Part shown: in pieces, positions 34,001 to 41,691 of the stretch
Layout of the letters: each line of letters opens with the position of its first letter
How positions within the stretch are numbered: the stretch's first letter is position 1
Source of the DNA: an uncultured Saprospiraceae bacterium
GTDB taxonomy: Bacteria > Bacteroidota > Bacteroidia > Chitinophagales > Saprospiraceae
NCBI GenBank assembly: GCA_937125475.1
Contig: CAKZLL010000396.1
Location: 1-41,691 of the forward strand
Direction: 5' to 3'
Length of the DNA: 41,691 nt
The notes under the pieces: model-generated
Told to the model about the DNA's origin: nothing
What the model saw: the letters and a program-made list of their open reading frames with translations, nothing else
Databases searched by the model: none
Made by a program: the position numbers and the translations under genes

Positions 34001-34879
34001 TTACTTGCGTGCTAAATGCACTCCAAAGAAGATTAATATGATGCCTAAGGCATGCCATAATGTAATGATTTCTCCGTCAATTGCGCCGAAAGTGAGTGCA
34101 ACAATTGGAATAATATAACTGACTAATGAGCTGAAAACCGCATCCGTGATTTGGATTAACCTCACATAAATGAGCGAGGCTATCCCCGTTCCAAAAATAG
34201 CCAAAAACGAAACACTTCCCAATGAAGTCATCGCTTGAGGGTGAGTATTCATAATCGTTAAAAAATCGGTTGAGAAAATATAAGCCCACGAGATTGGTCC
34301 TATGAGCATAAAAGCGATAGTCGTAGAAGTAAGAGGAGATATATTTTGTAAATATTCTTTGATAATATTGGCACTCATGCCATAACAGAAAGTAGCTAAA
34401 AGCGCGTATAAACCATACCAATTATTAGTGCCAGTCTTGTGATCTTGCCCGTAAAGTATTAGTAATAATGCGCCAATTAAACCAACTAATACGCCTAATA
34501 TTTTATGTCGAGGTGTTTCTACTTTAAAAACTAAGAAACCAACAATGAGGACAAAAATAGGTGTACTTGCATTCAAGATGCCAGCTAAAGAACTATCTAT
34601 TTGAGTTTGAGCAATAGGGAATAAAAAACTGGGAATAGCATTTCCAAACATTGCCATCAAAAAAATATGAAAGTAAACCTTTTTACTTTTGATTTTTTTT
34701 AAATGAGTATAACCAACGGGGATGAAGCACAGCATAGTGATGCCCATTCGCAATGCCGCAACTTGACTAGAATCAAAGGCGAGTAAGGATTTTTTTATAA
34801 AAAAAAACGAACCGCCCCAGATCAGCGAAAGCGCAGCTAAAATCCCGATACTGACAATAGAAACATTATTATCTTTCAT
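34001..34879 (-). CDS. DMT-superfamily transporter (EamA family)
   Basis: A 292-aa inner-membrane protein with ten predicted helices in two EamA repeats. The first repeat has LSLIWGGSFFFIKKSL and AALRMGITMLCF; LNASTPIFVLIVGFLVFKVE and GVLVGLIGALLLI are typical family segments, and the second repeat ends with ALGIILIFFGVHLARK. It probably exports or imports a small metabolite; the substrate cannot be read from sequence. A repeat-containing gap of about 110 nt separates it from obgE. Confidence 0.9.
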   Translation of the reverse strand: MKDNNVSIVSIGILAALSLIWGGSFFFIKKSLLAFDSSQVAALRMGITMLCFIPVGYTHLKKIKSKKVYFHIFLMAMFGNAIPSFLFPIAQTQIDSSLAGILNASTPIFVLIVGFLVFKVETPRHKILGVLVGLIGALLLILYGQDHKTGTNNWYGLYALLATFCYGMSANIIKEYLQNISPLTSTTIAFMLIGPISWAYIFSTDFLTIMNTHPQAMTSLGSVSFLAIFGTGIASLIYVRLIQITDAVFSSLVSYIIPIVALTFGAIDGEIITLWHALGIILIFFGVHLARK

Positions 34880-34889
34880 AGTTTATAAG

Positions 34890-34986
34890 AATTGAAAGTT
34901 GAAAGTTAAAAGTTGAGAATGATTATCAAGACAATACATTATTTTTCATCTCCTAATTTTCAACTCTCAATTCTCAACTTTCAATT
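34890..34986. repeat. Imperfect inverted-repeat element between obgE and the EamA gene
   Basis: Left arm (34890-34920) and right arm (34956-34986) are about 31 bp each, built from AATTGAAAGTTGA-type units and largely complementary. They enclose about 35 bp including GATTATCAAGACAA. The left arm and part of the centre match the single-arm copy at 30380-30420 in inverted orientation. In either strand it would fold into a long hairpin. Confidence 0.65.
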
Positions 34987-34988
34987 TA

Positions 34989-35984
34989 TTAACTATTCAT
35001 TTTTCTCCAAAGTAGGTCTTTTAATTCCATTAAGCCTTTTTGTGCGATAGACGAAATAAAAACATGAGAAATCTCTGTTGGTAATTCCTCTTGTAATAAT
35101 TCTTTGAGTTCGTCATCTAGCATATCGCTTTTGGTCAATGCCAAAACACGCGGCTTATGCAGCAATTCGGGATTGTATTCTTTCAGCTCATTTAATAGAA
35201 CTTGATACTCTTTTCGAATATCATCAGAATCCACAGCTATCATGAAAAGTAAGGTTGAATTTCGTTCGATATGCCTCAAAAAACGATGTCCTAAGCCTTT
35301 GCCTTCATGCGCATTTTCAATGATCCCTGGAATATCAGCCATAATAAATGACCGATCACCACGATAAGAAACAATGCCTAAATTAGGTACTAAGGTTGTA
35401 AAGGCATAGCTTGCAATCTTAGGTTTTGCCGCAGAAACAACCGAAAGCAAAGTAGATTTTCCAGCATTAGGAAAACCAACCAAACCAACATCTGCTAATA
35501 CTTTAAGTTCTAATATTTTCCATTCTTCTCGCCCTGGCTCGCCTGGTTGAGCATAGCGAGGAATTTGGTTTGTCGCTGATTTGAAGTGATTATTACCCCA
35601 ACCACCTCGACCACCAGCAGTCAAAATATATTCTTCGCCATCTTCTGTGATTTCGCAATCAACTATACCCGTTTCGGCATCTTTGGCAATTGTTCCTAAT
35701 GGAACTTCCAGAATAATATCCTCTCCAAAAGCACCACTCATTAAGCTTCCTCTACCGTTTTCGCCTGGTTTTGCAATGACGTGTTTTCTGTATTTTAAAT
35801 GAAGTAGCGTCCAAAGTTGCTTATTTCCTCTTAGGATAATATGACCACCTCGACCACCATCACCACCATCAGGACCACCTTTAGCTGTTGTTTTATCTCT
35901 TAAAAAGTGAGCAGCACCAGCCCCGCCTTTGCCTGAACGACAACATATCTTTACGTAATCAACAAAATTTCTATTCTCTGCCAC
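34989..35984 (-). CDS. obgE: Obg-family GTPase
   Basis: Essential ribosome-assembly and stress GTPase, 331 aa. The glycine-rich Obg fold covers residues 1-158 ([25 protein letters not shown]). The G domain has G1 GFPNAGKST (170-178), G3 [17 protein letters not shown]4 LTKSDM and G5 ISSIAQKG. It lacks the C-terminal extension of E. coli ObgE. The likely start is GTG at 35984. A perfect -7 box lies upstream on the minus strand. Confidence 0.96.
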   Translation of the reverse strand: MAENRNFVDYVKICCRSGKGGAGAAHFLRDKTTAKGGPDGGDGGRGGHIILRGNKQLWTLLHLKYRKHVIAKPGENGRGSLMSGAFGEDIILEVPLGTIAKDAETGIVDCEITEDGEEYILTAGGRGGWGNNHFKSATNQIPRYAQPGEPGREEWKILELKVLADVGLVGFPNAGKSTLLSVVSAAKPKIASYAFTTLVPNLGIVSYRGDRSFIMADIPGIIENAHEGKGLGHRFLRHIERNSTLLFMIAVDSDDIRKEYQVLLNELKEYNPELLHKPRVLALTKSDMLDDELKELLQEELPTEISHVFISSIAQKGLMELKDLLWRKMNS

Positions 35985-36080
35985 AATTTTTTAGATAAAA
36001 AATGATGAATAATCAATGATGTTCTTTATGATTTTTATTTAACTAATGATATAAAACCTATAAAGAACTTCATTTAAATA

Positions 36081-36088
36081 CAAAGATA
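36081..36088 (-). promoter_or_regulatory. Promoter -7 box for obgE
   Basis: TATCTTTG on the minus strand matches TAnnTTTG exactly, about 97 nt before the obgE start codon. No clear TTG is found at the -33 position. Confidence 0.5.
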
Positions 36089-36199
36089 GCTTAAATAGTT
36101 CGTGAAATAAGATAAAATGACAAGATGCTTGAATTGTGTTTTTTTGTTTCAAATAATTTGTTTTATTTTTATGTTTTAAATCAAATTAATTTAATTATT

Positions 36200-36622
36200 G
36201 TGACTATTGCTATTGTTGGATCGCGTAATTTTAATAATTATAAGCTACTAGAAACGATTATGTCTCAGTATTTGCTTGATGTAACACAAATAGTTACAGG
36301 AGGTGCAAAGGGAGCTGATCAGTTAGGCGAAAAATGGTGTTTAGATTACTTGAATCAAGTGCCAATTCTTATTTATCCTGATTGGAAAAATATTTTTCAG
36401 CCTAGAGCCGTGATTAAAAGTGATAAAAATGGGAGAAAATATGATGCAATGGCTGGTATTCGTAGAAATGAAAAAATAGTTGATCAATCAGATCTAGTGA
36501 TTGCCTTTTGGGATGGAAAATCGAAAGGAACGCAACATGTGATTAATTATTCGCGGAAGCAAAAAAAAGAAGTAAAAGTTGTTCTATTCGAACATAATAC
36601 GCAATTAGAGCTAGGATTTTAA
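36200..36622 (+). CDS. SLOG-family (DUF2493-like) nucleotide-binding protein
   Basis: A 140-aa Rossmann-like SLOG/YspA-type protein. TIAIVGSRNFNNYKLL at the N-terminus, the phosphate-binding VTGGAKGADQLGEKW, and GIRRNEKIVDQSDLVIAFWDGKSKGTQHVI are diagnostic. Related proteins bind nucleotides or nucleotide-derived ligands; some belong to defence systems, but there are no such partners here. I chose GTG 36200, directly before the first beta strand; an upstream ATG (36125) would add 25 hydrophobic, atypical residues. A TTG-N17-TAATTTG sequence near 36137-36166 may be the promoter. Confidence 0.8.
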   Translation: MTIAIVGSRNFNNYKLLETIMSQYLLDVTQIVTGGAKGADQLGEKWCLDYLNQVPILIYPDWKNIFQPRAVIKSDKNGRKYDAMAGIRRNEKIVDQSDLVIAFWDGKSKGTQHVINYSRKQKKEVKVVLFEHNTQLELGF

Positions 36623-36640
36623 ATGACTAGCCGTACAAGT

Positions 36641-37615
36641 CTAATTAATAATAGGTAAATAGACCTTATCAATGAGTTCTTGATACTCTTCTTTCGCCTT
36701 GCTTTGATAGGTAATTCCTCCGCCGCTTTTAAAAAAATATTCTTGTTTTTTCTTTTCAATAAATCGGATCATAACCGCGCTATCTAAATTTTGTCCATCA
36801 AAATAACCAAAAACGCCCGTGTAATATCCTCTTTTATATTGTTCTGCTTGTCGAATGATTTCTAGTGTTTTTTGTTTTGGTGCGCCAGAAATTGAACCTC
36901 CAGGCAAGAGTTTTATCAAAATATCACCAATCTTAGATAAATAATCATCAGGTAATTGTCCTGTGATTTTAGAGCTAACTTGAAGCAATTCGCCTTCGTT
37001 TGTTTGAATTCTATCAATATAACGAAAGCGTTCTACATGCACTTTCTTCGCGACCATATTCAAATCATTACGAATAAAATCAACGATTGTATTATGTTCT
37101 GCCATTTCTTTTTTGTTATTTAAAATGACCTGTTCAGCATTTTGAATTTGGGTAGAAATTGTCCCTTTCATTGGGTTAGAAGAAATAATACCATCTTTGA
37201 TTTGAATAAAAGTTTCAGGAGAAAAACAAACAAATTTGTTGTGATTTAGTAATTTATATTTAGCTTTACTATGATGAAAAACATCAGATAAGGATAAATT
37301 AAGGTCTATTCGAGTTGGAAAAGTGAGATTGAGTAAATAAGAATTGCCATACTTCATTTGCTGTTTGCAATAATTAAAAGCTTGTTCATATTGTGCAAAA
37401 GGAATGGGGAATTTATCTAAATTAATAGGTTGAGATAGTTTTTTAGGAATAATTTGATGATTCTTTAAGCCATTAATTTCAAATAAGAAACGATCTTGCT
37501 CGAAAGGATTGGGAATAATAATAGGCTGACGCATTTCAAAATCAATAATGAATAAAAACGGACTTCGACGTTGACCGAGTGCGTTCATTGTTTGAATAGC
37601 TTGATGTATGATCAT
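36641..37615 (-). CDS. pabB: Aminodeoxychorismate synthase component I
   Basis: Chorismate-utilising enzyme of folate synthesis, making 4-amino-4-deoxychorismate. At 324 aa it is shorter than the classical 450-residue PabB, with a reduced N-terminal domain as in many Bacteroidota. The NPMKGT motif (147-152) has the lysine (K150) expected for ADC synthase, and LPGGSISGAPKQKTLEII, YTGVFGYFDG, SAVMIRF and KSGGGITYQSK are all conserved. No pabC follows in the window. Anthranilate synthase is unlikely given the Lys. Confidence 0.9.
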   Translation of the reverse strand: MIIHQAIQTMNALGQRRSPFLFIIDFEMRQPIIIPNPFEQDRFLFEINGLKNHQIIPKKLSQPINLDKFPIPFAQYEQAFNYCKQQMKYGNSYLLNLTFPTRIDLNLSLSDVFHHSKAKYKLLNHNKFVCFSPETFIQIKDGIISSNPMKGTISTQIQNAEQVILNNKKEMAEHNTIVDFIRNDLNMVAKKVHVERFRYIDRIQTNEGELLQVSSKITGQLPDDYLSKIGDILIKLLPGGSISGAPKQKTLEIIRQAEQYKRGYYTGVFGYFDGQNLDSAVMIRFIEKKKQEYFFKSGGGITYQSKAKEEYQELIDKVYLPIIN

Positions 37616-38109
37616 CTAAATTAGAAATATTTAACCTGAAAAAAATCGTTTAAGAAAAATCAAAGAACCGAAAAAATATGCAAAATGCTAGTCTAATAAC
37701 AAAATTTAAAGCTATTTGTTGATATATTAATAATATTGGATAATTATTAAATAATAGAGTTATTTATGGTTTTATGAAGCCTTTATAATGCGCAAAAATA
37801 AAACGATTTTAAACAATTTGGCTGAAAATCTATTAACTATATGCAATTGAGTGTTGATATTGAATAGAAAAAATAGAATTATTGTAATAAAAATTAAATT
37901 ATTTAGTATTTTTTTATTACAATAATTAGAGCAAACCTACCAACTAGAATAATAGAAATTAATATAGTTTAAGCACTGATAAACTAAATTTTACAAGAAG
38001 AAAAACTAGAACATTTGCCTTTTTCAAATGAATGGAGGTGGTTTGGTGTGAGTAATAAAACGAGTTATTTTTTAATAAAAACAAGTATACAAAATAAATT
38101 AAAAGCAAG
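37616..38109. other. Gene-free AT-rich region with an inverted repeat
   Basis: This 494-bp stretch between pabB (minus) and the zinc-protein gene (plus) has no supported gene. It holds a perfect 17-bp inverted repeat (37877-37927) and a small hairpin CATTTG/CAAATG (38013-38031). Promoters for both flanking genes should lie here, but I see no good consensus. Confidence 0.5.
37877..37927. repeat. 17-bp perfect inverted repeat
   Basis: AATTATTGTAATAAAAA (37877-37893) and TTTTTATTACAATAATT (37911-37927) are exact reverse complements around a 17-nt spacer. Only two G-C pairs are present. It might be a terminator-like hairpin or an operator. Confidence 0.5.
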
Positions 38110-38298
38110 ATGAAGAATAAATGCTTAACAGAACAAAAAATTTGGGAATACATTGATCAGGAGTTAGGGAGACGAGAGAGAATGAATGTAGAATATCATT
38201 TGAAACGTTGTCCAGAATGTAATGAAGAGTATCAAATGAGTCAGACATTACACATGGCTGTTCCCAAAATTATTGCTAAAAAAATAAAAGTGCAATAA
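38110..38298 (+). CDS. Small zinc-finger anti-sigma-like protein
   Basis: A 62-aa soluble protein made almost only of a zinc-binding anti-sigma domain. C5, H30, C34 and C37 follow the C-xn-H-x3-C-x2-C pattern, with YIDQEL and EYHLKRCPECNEEY typical of the putative zinc-finger (zf-HC2) family. There is no membrane segment and no ECF sigma gene nearby. It may bind a sigma factor in the cytoplasm, perhaps redox- or zinc-dependent, like ChrR/RsrA. A strong terminator follows. Confidence 0.75.
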   Translation: MKNKCLTEQKIWEYIDQELGRRERMNVEYHLKRCPECNEEYQMSQTLHMAVPKIIAKKIKVQ

Positions 38299-38352
38299 AA
38301 ATTAATCTGTAATTAATAGATTTTAGCCTGTTTTTTGTAAAAAAAATTCAAT

Positions 38353-38390
38353 AAAAATGGTCAATACTAATTAAAGTATTGACCATTTTT
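38353..38390. terminator. Bidirectional Rho-independent terminator
   Basis: A perfect 16-bp stem (AAAAATGGTCAATACT and AGTATTGACCATTTTT) with a 6-nt loop lies between the convergent zinc-protein gene and clpC. Confidence 0.93.
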
Positions 38391-38415
38391 TATTGAAATG
38401 AATAGTATTTATTAC

Positions 38416-40959
38416 TTATCCTTCAACAGAAATATCCTGTTTTGTGATAATTACTTTTTCATTTTCCTTATCAAATTCAGCTATTAAAACACCATTTTTC
38501 GCCTCATCATTCAAGATGAATTCTGCCAAAGGATCTTCTAAATGCTTCTGAATTGCTCTATGTAAAGGACGTGCGCCATATTGTGGATCATAGCCTTTTT
38601 TAGCTAAAAACTCCTTGGTTTCGTCACTTAAATTCAATTTGTAATTCATGTTCTCCAAACGCTTATAAACGTCTTTCAAAGCAATATCAATAATCTTGAA
38701 GATATGGTTTTGATCCAAGCTATTGAAAATCACAACATCATCAATACGATTCAAAAACTCTGGTGAGAAAGTGCGTTGAAGCGCATTCTGAATAACAGAT
38801 TTTGCCATCGCCTCTTTGTTCTCTTCTCTTGATTTGGTCGCGAAACCAACACCTGATCCAAAGTCTTTCAATTGACGAACACCAATATTAGAGGTCATCA
38901 AAATTAACGTATTTTTGAAATCAACTTTTCGCCCAAGTCCATCCGTCAATTGTCCATCATCCAAAACTTGCAATAAGATATTATACACATCAGGATGTGC
39001 TTTTTCAATCTCATCCAACAAGATTACAGAATAAGGCTTACGACGAACGCGCTCAGTCAATTGACCACCTTCTTCATAACCAACGTATCCTGGAGGCGCT
39101 CCAATCAAGCGACTAATAGAGAATTTCTCCATATACTCACTCATATCGATTCGCACCAAAGCATCCTCAGAATCAAAGAGATAACGCGCTAAAGCTTTTG
39201 CTAATTCCGTCTTACCAACCCCCGTAGGTCCTAAGAAAATGAATGAACCAATTGGTTTAGAAGGATCTTTTAAACCGACGCGATTACGCTGAATGGCTTT
39301 CGTGATTTTGCTAATTGCACTATCTTGACCGATAATCGCTTCTTTGATATCATCTCCCATTTTGATGAGTTTCTTGCTCTCGCTCTGCGCAACACGTCTA
39401 ACAGGAATACCCGTCATCATTGCTACAACTTCCGCAATTGCCTCTTCATCTACAGGATAACGCTTCGTTTTAGAATCCTCTTCCCATGTATTTTTTTCGT
39501 ATTCCAACTGTCGATTAAGCTTTGATTCGCTATCGCGCAAATCAGCCGCTTTTTCGTATTGTTGATTTTTGACTGCTTGATTTTTGAGTTCTTTGAGCTC
39601 TTCAATTTTAGTCTCCAATTCTACAATATGATTCGGAACATGAATATTTTTCAAATGTACTCTTGCACCTACTTCATCCAAAACATCAATCGCCTTATCT
39701 GGCAAATGACGATCAGTGATGTAACGATTACTGAATTTTACACAAGCTTCAATTGCTTCGTCAGTATAAGTGACATTGTGAAAATCTTCGTACTTACTTT
39801 TGATATTGTGCAAGATATTGACTGCTTCTTCTGCTGAAGGCGGCTCGATCATTACCTTTTGGAAACGACGATCCAAAGCGCCATCTTTTTCAATATGCTG
39901 ACGGTATTCGTCTAAAGTCGATGCACCAATACATTGCAATTCGCCACGCGCTAAAGCAGGTTTGAAGATATTCGAAGCATCCAAAGAACCTGTTGCTCCA
40001 CCAGCTCCAACGATTGTATGAATTTCATCAATGAATAAAATCACATCACGCGATTTCTCCAATTCATTCATAATCGCTTTCATGCGTTCCTCAAATTGTC
40101 CTCTGTATTTCGTTCCAGCTACCAAAGCAGCCAAATCGAGCATAACAATTCGTTTTCCGAATAACGTTCGTGATACTTTTCGTTGATTAATACGAAGTGC
40201 TAAACCTTCGACAATAGCCGTTTTACCCACACCAGGCTCACCGATAAGAATTGGATTGTTTTTCTTACGACGACTAAGAATTTGCGAAACACGCTCAATC
40301 TCAGTTTCTCGACCAATAATCGGATCTAATTTGCCTTCTTCTGCTAGTTTAGTAACATCACGTCCAAAATTATCCAAAACAGGAGTACGCGATTTAGCTG
40401 CGCTTTTACGCTGCTGAGAACCGCTTCCAGTACTACCACTTCCGCCTTGACCTCCGAATCGCCCACTTTGCGGCTCATCCTCATCATAATCATCTGGTGG
40501 AGGCATTTCGTCTTTTATTTCATGACGAACGTATTCTAATTCTGCTTTATAAGTTTCGTAATCCACTTCAAATTCTTGTAATAGTTTGGAAGCAAAATTT
40601 TCTTTATGCTTCAAAATAGATAACATTAAATGTTCAATACCGACTTCTTCACTTTTGAGCATTCTCGCTTCTAAAAAAGTAACTTTTAGTACTTTTTCAG
40701 CGGATTTGTTCAATGGAAGATTTCCCACGTTGTAGGTCGCACGAGCTGAGCGCTTACCTTGAATAGCCTCCTCGATAGAGCTGCGAAGATTTTTCGTAGC
40801 GACCTCTAAAGACTCCAAGACTCTGACTGCCAACTCATTGCTATCTTGAGTAATTCCCAAAAGCAAGTGTTCTGTACCGATATAATCGTGTCCTAATCGT
40901 ATGGCTTCCTCCCTACTTTTAGCAATTACTTGCTTCACTTTGGGTGAGAATTTCTTCAT
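38416..40959 (-). CDS. clpC: ATP-dependent Clp protease ATPase subunit ClpC
   Basis: AAA+ unfoldase that feeds ClpP, 847 aa. Two Clp N repeats occupy residues about 1-145. A Gly/Ser-rich acidic linker follows (about 152-185, with [10 protein letters not shown] and [10 protein letters not shown]). AAA1 has Walker A GEPGVGKT (240-247) and [10 protein letters not shown]; a UVR-type coiled coil follows; AAA2 has [31 protein letters not shown] and [13 protein letters not shown]. The C-terminal D2-small domain is intact. ATG at 40959 starts the canonical MKKFSPK; an upstream TTG would add nine residues. ClpP itself is not in the window. Confidence 0.97.
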   Translation of the reverse strand: MKKFSPKVKQVIAKSREEAIRLGHDYIGTEHLLLGITQDSNELAVRVLESLEVATKNLRSSIEEAIQGKRSARATYNVGNLPLNKSAEKVLKVTFLEARMLKSEEVGIEHLMLSILKHKENFASKLLQEFEVDYETYKAELEYVRHEIKDEMPPPDDYDEDEPQSGRFGGQGGSGSTGSGSQQRKSAAKSRTPVLDNFGRDVTKLAEEGKLDPIIGRETEIERVSQILSRRKKNNPILIGEPGVGKTAIVEGLALRINQRKVSRTLFGKRIVMLDLAALVAGTKYRGQFEERMKAIMNELEKSRDVILFIDEIHTIVGAGGATGSLDASNIFKPALARGELQCIGASTLDEYRQHIEKDGALDRRFQKVMIEPPSAEEAVNILHNIKSKYEDFHNVTYTDEAIEACVKFSNRYITDRHLPDKAIDVLDEVGARVHLKNIHVPNHIVELETKIEELKELKNQAVKNQQYEKAADLRDSESKLNRQLEYEKNTWEEDSKTKRYPVDEEAIAEVVAMMTGIPVRRVAQSESKKLIKMGDDIKEAIIGQDSAISKITKAIQRNRVGLKDPSKPIGSFIFLGPTGVGKTELAKALARYLFDSEDALVRIDMSEYMEKFSISRLIGAPPGYVGYEEGGQLTERVRRKPYSVILLDEIEKAHPDVYNILLQVLDDGQLTDGLGRKVDFKNTLILMTSNIGVRQLKDFGSGVGFATKSREENKEAMAKSVIQNALQRTFSPEFLNRIDDVVIFNSLDQNHIFKIIDIALKDVYKRLENMNYKLNLSDETKEFLAKKGYDPQYGARPLHRAIQKHLEDPLAEFILNDEAKNGVLIAEFDKENEKVIITKQDISVEG

Positions 40960-41549
40960 AATATCTATTATAAATATATTATTCAATAAGATTTTTGAGT
41001 TTAATAAGGCTATTATGCTAATTAAAGTTCAACTCTTTTTTTTGTAATTTTTAAAAGGTTTATTAAAAAATAAAACGAATAAAAATGGTAGATTTTGTAT
41101 ATTCTTATTATGAAATATCGAATATTTTAAATTCTATTGACATTTTATTTTAAAAAAAATCAATTTCTAATAATTATATAACGAAATATAAGGAGTCTTG
41201 TTTGTAAATAAAAATAGATTCTGTTAAAAAACAGAAAGATATCGACGAATATTTGGTTATAAATGTATAAGATACACATTATTTAAGGTATCCTAATATA
41301 TACTGACTTCTTATTCTTATTTTTGTAACTATAAAATAGTTGTTAAAAATAATGCCAAAACTATTTGTCAAAATTAGCTTCAATTTTTATCTTTAGCGCA
41401 GAAATCATTGCAAAAAGCTTAGTTTTTTTGTTTAACTTTTAGGCACATAAAAGCATTAATTAAAAGCTTTTTTCGTAAAGTGTTAATAATGAGTGTTTTA
41501 TGTATGTAGAATGCTTGTGTATTAGGTATGAATTCAAAAGAAATATAGA
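40960..41549. other. Divergent intergenic region between clpC and the STAS gene
   Basis: 590 bp without a supported gene. On the minus strand a TTG (41025-41027 on plus) and TAGCCTTA about 17 nt on may be a weak clpC promoter. On the plus strand a better promoter is at 41365-41395. A small hairpin CTGTT/AACAG is at about 41221-41233, and AAAAGC/GCTTTT followed by T residues lies at 41449-41473. Confidence 0.45.
41365..41395 (+). promoter_or_regulatory. Promoter of the STAS-domain gene
   Basis: TTG (41365-41367), a 20-nt spacer and TATCTTTA (41388-41395), 7 of 8 with the Bacteroidota -7 box. The transcript would start near 41402 and carry a leader of about 148 nt. Confidence 0.5.
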
Positions 41550-41691
41550 ATGAAATATAAAATTGATAAAGCGACTAATTACACGATTTTCGAATTAGAA
41601 GAAGATAATTTGAATTCGGTGATTGCTCCAAGCCTAAAATCAGAGTTTGTAATCCTTAGTAACGAAGGCATAAAAAATCTTATTTTAAGCC
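41550..41691 (+). CDS. STAS-domain anti-sigma factor antagonist, 3'-truncated
   Basis: The first 47 codons of a gene cut by the window edge, starting ATG AAA TAT AAA. The visible protein (MKYKIDKATNYTIFELEED, then NSVIAPSLKSEFVILSNEG and KNLIL) matches the beta-alpha start of STAS domains of the SpoIIAA/RsbV type common in Bacteroidota. The phosphorylatable Ser lies beyond the edge. Together with the zinc anti-sigma-like protein it hints at sigma-factor control, but the two are not adjacent. Confidence 0.7.
   Translation, partial: MKYKIDKATNYTIFELEEDNLNSVIAPSLKSEFVILSNEGIKNLILS

Noticed and set aside
34077..34421. 114-codon minus-strand frame
   Set aside because: Second frame within the EamA transporter gene; aromatic-rich shadow translation.
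36200..36622. SLOG protein as part of a defence system
   Set aside because: Neighbours are obgE and pabB; no effector, nuclease or cyclase gene is next to it.
38027..38063. Possible leader peptide ATG AAT GGA before the zinc-protein gene
   Set aside because: Seven codons, no attenuator structure around it.
39559..39837. 92-codon plus-strand frame
   Set aside because: Antisense to clpC, Phe/Ile-rich shadow.
1..41691. CRISPR arrays, tRNA and rRNA genes
   Set aside because: No regularly spaced repeats, tRNA cloverleaf sequences or rRNA segments were seen on either strand.

Overview
The window looks like a chromosomal segment of an AT-rich member of the Bacteroidota. The supporting signs are the absence of Shine-Dalgarno sites, several good matches to the Bacteroidota promoter (TTG about 20 nt upstream of TAnnTTTG), the sequences of ClpC, ObgE and the signal-bearing thioredoxin/TPR protein, and a dispersed CTCAACTTTCAA-type intergenic repeat. 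Genus cannot be fixed from sequence alone; a Saprospiria-like organism is only a guess.

Layout. (1) 1-1089 is the 3' part of cysN (sulfate activation). (2) About 1100-30044 is a 29-kb surface-polysaccharide locus, all on the + strand, ending at a strong terminator (30089-30125). It starts with nucleotide-sugar enzymes: galE, rfbB, a WbpI-type epimerase, a WbpB-type dehydrogenase, UDP-glucose 6-dehydrogenase and UDP-glucuronate 4-epimerase. A methyltransferase/kinase pair, a Wzx flippase, a Wzy-like polymerase/ligase, a hexapeptide acyltransferase and two GT4 glycosyltransferases follow. Next come a strongly diverged RtcB-like protein, a CDP-alcohol phosphotransferase-like protein, an asparagine synthase-like amidotransferase, another GT4 and a DegT aminotransferase. 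The last part has an initiating sugar-phosphate transferase, a PF14907-like nucleotidyltransferase, a dehydratase/acyltransferase/aminotransferase set for a 4-acetamido-6-deoxy sugar, gmd, fcl and a GT2. (3) 30504-32638 holds a small membrane protein, manC with its own promoter, and a metal-binding lipoprotein. (4) 32707-41691 is mostly housekeeping: a thioredoxin/TPR protein, an EamA transporter, obgE, a SLOG protein, pabB, a tiny zinc anti-sigma-like protein, clpC, and the first 47 codons of a STAS protein at the right edge.

How the genes work together. The locus can make UDP-Gal, UDP-GlcA, UDP-GalA and GDP-L-fucose (with manC). It probably also makes a 2,3-diacetamido-uronic acid (WbpB/WbpI plus an aminotransferase and an acyltransferase) and a bacillosamine-like sugar. 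The AsnB-like protein may amidate a uronic acid. Wzx and Wzy-like proteins fit a Wzx/Wzy-dependent glycan. No wza/wzc export genes lie in the window.

Most unusual: the RtcB-like protein (15790-17178) is followed 4 nt later by a CDP-OH-P transferase-like protein whose last catalytic Asp is His. RtcB chemistry guanylylates a terminal phosphate, so the pair could activate and transfer a phospho-alcohol or phospho-sugar onto the glycan. This is an inference, not a known pathway. Other notable structures are a pair of identical-architecture operators, one inside the promoter spacer of the thioredoxin gene; a 157-bp MITE-like element; a 27-bp direct repeat that duplicates the start of the acyltransferase gene; and several perfect intergenic hairpins without U-tracts.
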